Origin: Thermohalobaculum xanthum | GTDB taxonomy: Bacteria; Pseudomonadota; Alphaproteobacteria; Rhodobacterales; Rhodobacteraceae | DNA length: 64,000 nt | Reading direction: 5' to 3' | NCBI RefSeq assembly: GCF_016623495.1 | Contig: NZ_JAEHHL010000001.1 | Span: forward strand, 558,001 to 622,000 | Shown: piece by piece, positions 59,522 through 64,000 of the stretch | How positions within the stretch are numbered: position 1 is the stretch's first letter | Layout: each line of letters starts with the position of its first letter | Program-made: the position numbers and the translations under genes | Notes under the pieces: model-generated | Database searches by the model: none | Told to the model about the DNA's origin: nothing | What the model saw: only the letters and a program-made list of their open reading frames with translations

Positions 59522-60265
59522 TCAGAACGGCACGACGAGATCGACCAGCTGCTGCCCAATCCTCGGCTGCTGGACATCCGTGAGCTGGCCGCGGCCGCCA
59601 TAGACGATCCGGGCGTCGGCGATCTTGTCGTACGAGATCTCGTTGCGGCGCGAGATGTCCTCGGGGCGGATGATCCCGCTCACCTGGAGCTCGCGCAACT
59701 CGAAGTTTACGCGTACCTCCTGACTGCCTCGGATGATCATGTGCCCGTTCGGAAGGATGTCCTGAACGGTCGCGGCAAGCCTCAGCGTGATCTCCTCGTC
59801 CCGGGCGACGCTGCCGCTCCCGGACGAATTCGACGTCCCGCTGGTCGACACCGCCGGTTGCAGCGTGTTCGCGCCCGGCAGCACGACGTCCGCCACCGAG
59901 GGCAGGCCGAACAGGGCCGACACCTCCACCTCGTCCTGTCCGCTCCGCGCGCGTGCGGTCACGTTGGAGAGGTCCGCTTCGTCGTCAATCTCGACAACCA
60001 CCGTTAGGATATCGCCCCGAACACGGGCGCGCCGGTCCCCGAACAGCGAGTTCGGCCCGGATTGCCAGAGCGACGCAACCGTCGGCTCGCGCTCGAGAAC
60101 GGCGGGCGCGGTGGACAACGCAACACGCTCGGGCGCCGGCTGGGGCGCATACATCTTCACCTCGGCTCCGGGCGCCGTCATGGTCGGGGGACGCCCAAGG
60201 CTGTCGAGTTGCCCGGCGCACCCCGCGAGCACGCCGGTCAGGCAGATGACGTGAATCGCCTTCAT
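59522..60265 (-). CDS. flgH: Flagellar L-ring protein FlgH
   Basis: A 247-residue outer-membrane lipoprotein: signal with lipobox LAGC (Cys16), then SLWQSGPNSLFGDRRARVRGDILTV and RDEEITLRLAATVQDILPNGHM, ending VVYGGRGQLTDVQQPRIGQQ-like. Forms the L ring around the rod. ATG overlaps the flgA stop by 4 bases. Confidence 0.95.
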   Translation of the reverse strand: MKAIHVICLTGVLAGCAGQLDSLGRPPTMTAPGAEVKMYAPQPAPERVALSTAPAVLEREPTVASLWQSGPNSLFGDRRARVRGDILTVVVEIDDEADLSNVTARARSGQDEVEVSALFGLPSVADVVLPGANTLQPAVSTSGTSNSSGSGSVARDEEITLRLAATVQDILPNGHMIIRGSQEVRVNFELRELQVSGIIRPEDISRRNEISYDKIADARIVYGGRGQLTDVQQPRIGQQLVDLVVPF

Positions 60266-60678
60266 CGACGGATCTCGACCAGTCCGGGCGCGGTCACCCG
60301 GGCGCTCACCGGCTGGCGCGAGTCGATGTTGAGAACGCGGATTCGCTCGCCCGCGCCGCCGGCATCGAGGGCGCGTCCCTCGGTTTGGATCTCCAACCCG
60401 CCTCCCTTGAACCGGATGCTGACGACGTCGTTGCGCCGGACGAGAGTGGGTGGACCCAGATCGACCGGCACCACCGGCCGGCCGGCATAGATCGATCGCC
60501 TTGCCTCGAGCCCCAGCATGGCGTCACGGGACGACAGAGCCGCTGCATCGCCGTCCGAAACCGCCAGATCCGCTGCGACGATAACGGTGCCTGCCGGAAT
60601 CGTCCGGCGCGCCGTCACTTCGCCGGCAAGCGCCGGAGCGCCGACCAACGCAGCGAACATCAGCAAAGATCGGAGCAT
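60262..60678 (-). CDS. flgA: Flagellar P-ring assembly chaperone FlgA
   Basis: A 138-residue periplasmic protein with a signal peptide (MLRSLLMFAALVGAPALAG) and a SAF-type domain (ARRTIPAGTVIVAADLAV, LGLEARRSIYAGRPVV, VRRNDVVSIRFKGGGLEI). Shorter than the E. coli protein, as in relatives. ATG 60678 shares one base with the flgG stop. P-ring gene flgI is not in the window. Confidence 0.92.
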   Translation of the reverse strand: MLRSLLMFAALVGAPALAGEVTARRTIPAGTVIVAADLAVSDGDAAALSSRDAMLGLEARRSIYAGRPVVPVDLGPPTLVRRNDVVSIRFKGGGLEIQTEGRALDAGGAGERIRVLNIDSRQPVSARVTAPGLVEIRR

Positions 60679-61463
60679 CACCGGATCCTCGTTGTGGCCG
60701 ACAGCATCTCGTCCGCCGCCGTCATCACGCGTGCGTTCAGCTCGTATCCGCGTTGCGCCTCGATCAGTTCGGTGATCTCGGCGACGACGTCGACCGAGCT
60801 CTCTTCCAGGAAACCCTGTCGCAGCGTGCCGCGTCCGTTCAGCCCGGGCTCGCCGATCACCGGGTTGCCGGACGCTTCGGTCTCGACGAACAGGTTGTCG
60901 CCGATCGCTTCGAGCCCCTTCTCGTTAATGAAGCCTGCCAGCGTGATCGTGCCGATCTGCTGGCCCTGCACCTGGTCTGCAAAACGCGCGAAGACCGTGC
61001 CATCGGCGTTGATCACCACTTCTCGCGCCTCCTCGGGCACGGTGATGTCGGGCATCAGTGGATACCCCTCGGACGTCACGATCTGTCCGTCGCCCGTCAG
61101 CTTGAACGCCCCGTCGCGCGTGTAGGCGCTGGTGCCGTCAGGCATCTCGATCTCGAAGTACCCGTTCCCCTGAATCGCGATGTCGAGTTCGCCGCCCGTC
61201 GGCCGCATCGATCCTTGCTTGATCTCCATGGCCACGGCCGCAGGGCGCACACCAAGGCCGATCTGGACGCCTGCAGGCAGTACTTCGCCGGTTCCGGCGA
61301 CGATCGCTCCCGGCGAACGAAGCTGCTGATAATGGAGGTCCGCGAAATCGGCGCGGCGGGCGTTGTACCCCGTCGTGCTCATGTTCGAGATATTGTTCGC
61401 CGTGACGTCGACCCGCATCTGCTGAGCCGACATCCCGGTGGCGGCGATCTTAAGGGCTTGCAT
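60678..61463 (-). CDS. flgG: Flagellar distal rod protein FlgG
   Basis: A 261-residue rod protein starting MQALKIAATGMSAQQMRVDV with the NNISNMSTTGYNARRADF motif and ending QRGYELNARVMTAADEML. Middle region FEIEMPDGTSAYTRDGAF is typical. 31 bp after flgF. Confidence 0.96.
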   Translation of the reverse strand: MQALKIAATGMSAQQMRVDVTANNISNMSTTGYNARRADFADLHYQQLRSPGAIVAGTGEVLPAGVQIGLGVRPAAVAMEIKQGSMRPTGGELDIAIQGNGYFEIEMPDGTSAYTRDGAFKLTGDGQIVTSEGYPLMPDITVPEEAREVVINADGTVFARFADQVQGQQIGTITLAGFINEKGLEAIGDNLFVETEASGNPVIGEPGLNGRGTLRQGFLEESSVDVVAEITELIEAQRGYELNARVMTAADEMLSATTRIR

Positions 61464-61494
61464 TCTTGCTCCTCTCGACGGAACGCGATCGGAC

Positions 61495-62214
61495 TCACAC
61501 TGCCCGACCGAGCGTTTCCAGAAGGTTTCTGACGCGCTCGTCCTGGTCCTCGATCAGCGCCTGCGCCCGCTCGTAGGCACGCGTGACCTCGATCATCCGT
61601 GCGATCTCGGACACGGCCTCCACGTTCGAGCCCTCCAGCGCGCCCTGACGCACGCGCGCATCGGCAACCTGCTCCGGCGGTTTGTCGGTGATGAACGCAG
61701 CCCCGGCGGCGCGGACCGACGCGCCGTCCGCGGGTTCGAAGATTGCAATCTGCGCGATCGGGCCGTTGGCCCCGCTGATGGTCCCGTCCTGTGCAACCAC
61801 GATCGACGGGCTGTCAGGGGGAACCAGGATCGTCGCGCCGCCCGTGTCGAGAACCGGGTCGCCGGATGCCGTCACCAGAGTGCCGTCGCGGGAGACGTGG
61901 AATGCGCCGGCACGGCTGAGCGCCTCGCTCTCGCCACGACGGATCAGGAAGAACCCCTCCCCCTCGATCGCAAGATCGAACTGGCGCCCCGTCGCCGTCA
62001 GCGGACCCGGCCTTTCCGACACGAAGCGACCGCTCATGTCGCCGATCGAGACGCTGCCGCCATCGCGCGTGCCGGCCACGAACTCCGCGAAGACGGTGCC
62101 TTCACGCCTGAAACCGCTGGTTCCAAGGTTCGCAATGTTGTTGGCAATGATCGACAGCTCGGTCGAAAGCCCGCGCTGGCGGTTCACCACGACCGGGATC
62201 AGCATGTCATCCAT
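61495..62214 (-). CDS. flgF: Flagellar proximal rod protein FlgF
   Basis: A 239-residue rod protein with LSIIANNIANLGTSGFRREG near residue 20 and a C-terminal EIARMIEVTRAYERAQALIE helix. ATG 62214 overlaps the stop of the upstream unknown gene by 8 bases, placing both in one operon with flgG, flgA, flgH and the FliL-like gene. Confidence 0.94.
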   Translation of the reverse strand: MDDMLIPVVVNRQRGLSTELSIIANNIANLGTSGFRREGTVFAEFVAGTRDGGSVSIGDMSGRFVSERPGPLTATGRQFDLAIEGEGFFLIRRGESEALSRAGAFHVSRDGTLVTASGDPVLDTGGATILVPPDSPSIVVAQDGTISGANGPIAQIAIFEPADGASVRAAGAAFITDKPPEQVADARVRQGALEGSNVEAVSEIARMIEVTRAYERAQALIEDQDERVRNLLETLGRAV

Positions 62215-64000
62215 CGTCGAGCGTCCTTCTGATAAGATCGATCTCGTCCGTGACCTCCGCGAGAAGGGCACGCGCACGCCGTGCCAATCCGGGCAATCGC
62301 GCTTCGGGAGAGCTGGCGCCGCCACCGCCTTCTGCCCGTCCATTCCCGTCACGAACGTTGCCGGGCCGTGTTGGCGGAGCAGAAGCCTCCGTCCCGGTCA
62401 CTTCTTCGCGTAGCGGGGCGTCGTCGACGATCGTCGCGCCGCCCAGCCAAGTCGCGACTGCAGGATCGGCGAACGGAGCCGCCTCAGCGGCCAAAGCGGT
62501 CCGAAAGCGCGTGTCATCGAGGTCTCCCGTCTCGAGCACGGCGCGCGCCATCATCGCGGCTCCGATGCGCGCGTAGGACAGGGCAAGCGCCTGCCTGAAC
62601 CGGCGATGGGTCAGCGCATCACGAAAGCGACCCGGCGCCTCGGCATGGAGCAGGGCAAGCGGCCGTCCATCGCTGTCTCCCGTGTCCCCCGCCTCCAGTT
62701 CGGCGACGCCGGCGACATAGGTCTCGGCGTCAATCAGGCCACGCGCCAGTCCATGGGAGAGAACCGTGAGCGCACCCCCCTTGCCCTCCGTGTGCAGCCT
62801 GAGTGCTGCCTCGCCACGAAGCGCGGCGGCGCCCCCGGCCGTACCGCGTGCCGCCAATGCTTCTGCGCCCAACAGATCTGCGGCGGTCACGATGGTCTCC
62901 TCGCCCGCAAGCGCGACAGCGGGCCCAAGCCGCGCGAGTTCGAGCGCGGCATCAAGTGAAACCCTGCTCCCCGCCCCCAGCAGACCGGCGAGCATGTCGA
63001 TCGCATCCGTCGTCTTGCCGTCCACAAGACGCATCCGCGCCTCCACCAGCGTGCTCCACTGATCAAACCGTTGATCCCCGCCGCCACCGCGCCGCGCCAT
63101 TGCGGCATACCAGGCGGCGCGCTCGGTCTCGCCGGCATCGAGCGCCGCCGTGGCGAGATCCATTGAAACCTGCCGCCGGAGCAGGAGTGGCAAGCCCTCC
63201 AGCGCAGCAGGTCGCTCTCCGGCCTCGGCCATTGCCTGTGCCGCGTCACCGGTCAGCGCCAAAGCCTCCGCGCGCCACAGCCCATGGAGGCCACCACAAC
63301 CCGCAGTCTCGAGCGGTCCCAGCGAGGTCGGCGCACGACCATCGACAAGCGGCGCCAGCACCGCGATCACCTGCGCCGAGGACCGCCCCGAGAGGAGCAG
63401 GCGAGCGATGGTCGCCGCCTCGGCGCCGAGCCCCAGCGCGAGCCGCTCCCGGGCTGCCGCCTCGGCGGCCACCGGGTCGTTAAACTCGAACGATCCGATC
63501 GAGGCGCCGTCTTCCCGATCACGCGCGGCGTCGCCTTGATACGACGGCGGTGACGGAAGCACGAACGTCTCGTCCGCAAGACAGACCGGCGTGTCATCCG
63601 ATGCATGTCCGGCGGCGCCGCGTGCGGTGAGGTTACCGGCGCCTCGGGCCGATTCACGACCTGCCGTGGCAACTTGAGCGCCATCATGGTGATCCGAAGC
63701 ACCGTCACCGGGCGGTGGGGGAAACAGGGTGACCCGTGAGGGAGCCGTGATCACGGGCCTCGGCGAGTGCGGGTCGATCCGCGGCAACTCGTCCATCTGT
63801 CGCGGCGGCGCGGGCACCTCCAGAGGCGCAGGGCTGGGCCGAACTGCATTACCGGCGTCGCTCAGGTCCCGCTCCGGCGCCGCATGGCCGCCCTTTGCTT
63901 CTTGATTCTCGTCGCGCGGCTGTCCAGCGCCCTCGCGGAAGACCACGATGCCCGCCTCGACCGCTTGCGCGATTCGCTGCCGCAGAATCTCGCCGACCGC
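62207..64000 (-). CDS. Unknown Ala-rich helical protein of the flagellar operon (5' partial)
   Basis: The frame is open to the right edge, so the start is missing; at least 597 residues are visible. The first ~190 are low-complexity, Pro/Asp/Gly-rich with no domain seen. From about residue 190 on comes a long Ala/Leu-rich helical region resembling tandem helical hairpins (ALAARGTAGGAAALRGEAAL). No membrane helix is seen. It is translationally coupled to flgF, so a flagellar role is likely. A similarity in size and setting to rhizobial MotC, a periplasmic motility protein, is a guess only. Confidence 0.65.
   Translation of the reverse strand, partial: AVGEILRQRIAQAVEAGIVVFREGAGQPRDENQEAKGGHAAPERDLSDAGNAVRPSPAPLEVPAPPRQMDELPRIDPHSPRPVITAPSRVTLFPPPPGDGASDHHDGAQVATAGRESARGAGNLTARGAAGHASDDTPVCLADETFVLPSPPSYQGDAARDREDGASIGSFEFNDPVAAEAAARERLALGLGAEAATIARLLLSGRSSAQVIAVLAPLVDGRAPTSLGPLETAGCGGLHGLWRAEALALTGDAAQAMAEAGERPAALEGLPLLLRRQVSMDLATAALDAGETERAAWYAAMARRGGGGDQRFDQWSTLVEARMRLVDGKTTDAIDMLAGLLGAGSRVSLDAALELARLGPAVALAGEETIVTAADLLGAEALAARGTAGGAAALRGEAALRLHTEGKGGALTVLSHGLARGLIDAETYVAGVAELEAGDTGDSDGRPLALLHAEAPGRFRDALTHRRFRQALALSYARIGAAMMARAVLETGDLDDTRFRTALAAEAAPFADPAVATWLGGATIVDDAPLREEVTGTEASAPPTRPGNVRDGNGRAEGGGGASSPEARLPGLARRARALLAEVTDEIDLIRRTLDDG

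Overview
The window is high-GC bacterial chromosome from an alphaproteobacterium, most likely of the Rhodobacterales. Three things point there: the gene order hisD / UPF0262 / low-molecular-weight phosphatase / infA / maf / rng; a flagellar cluster with flaF, flbT, a DUF1217 gene and a separate SltF-type transglycosylase; and a TakP-like TRAP transporter. I see no rRNA, CRISPR array, insertion sequence, integrase or phage gene. One tRNA, Ala(CGC), is present. Long open frames antisense to real genes are common because of the base composition and were left out.

Layout. 1-3144: a large adenylate-cyclase/ATPase/TPR regulator, cut by the left edge. 3203-9450: a DapA-family lyase facing a TRAP transporter operon (binding protein, unusually large small permease, large permease with a long charged C-terminal extension). 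9663-15839: tRNA-Ala, yggT, yggU, then a leftward block (UDG-family glycosylase, lipoprotein hydrolase, SseB-like protein, argG, DUF4261, VOC protein). 16100-23751: a ten-gene Mrp-type cation/proton antiporter operon in the order of archaeal mbhA-H, with two additional NuoL/M/N-type subunits and a small membrane protein, and no hydrogenase genes. 23796-30661: a TerB-like protein and a Kdo/nucleotide-sugar cluster (kdsA, phosphomannomutase, glycosyltransferase, galU, kdsB, cysQ). 30838-40108: the hisD-infA-maf-rng block, an RND efflux pair, then yacG.

40164-64000 is mostly flagellar: flhB, fliR, flhA, sltF-like, fliQ, fliE, flgC, flgB, fliI, DUF1217, flbT, flaF, flagellin, a FlgN-like protein, the FlgJ rod domain, fliK, flgD, flgH, flgA, flgG, flgF, and an unknown helical protein cut by the right edge. 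Between flgD and the flgH group sit UDP-glucose dehydrogenase, a UDP-glucuronate epimerase and a lone nucleotidyltransferase. Together these provide export gate, rod, filament and their chaperones and regulators; hook protein, ring, motor and switch genes must lie elsewhere.

The most striking detail is the FliL-like gene after flgH. Its start, ribosome site and membrane helix are separated from the rest of the protein by a run of 11 G, one base too many to keep frame. It is either a phase-variable switch, a slippage-rescued gene, a recent mutation or a sequencing error. Other points of interest are the Mbh-ordered antiporter without a hydrogenase, the extended TRAP permeases, a hairpin between the TRAP binding-protein and permease genes, and a 15-bp inverted repeat inside the 3' end of the nucleotidyltransferase gene.
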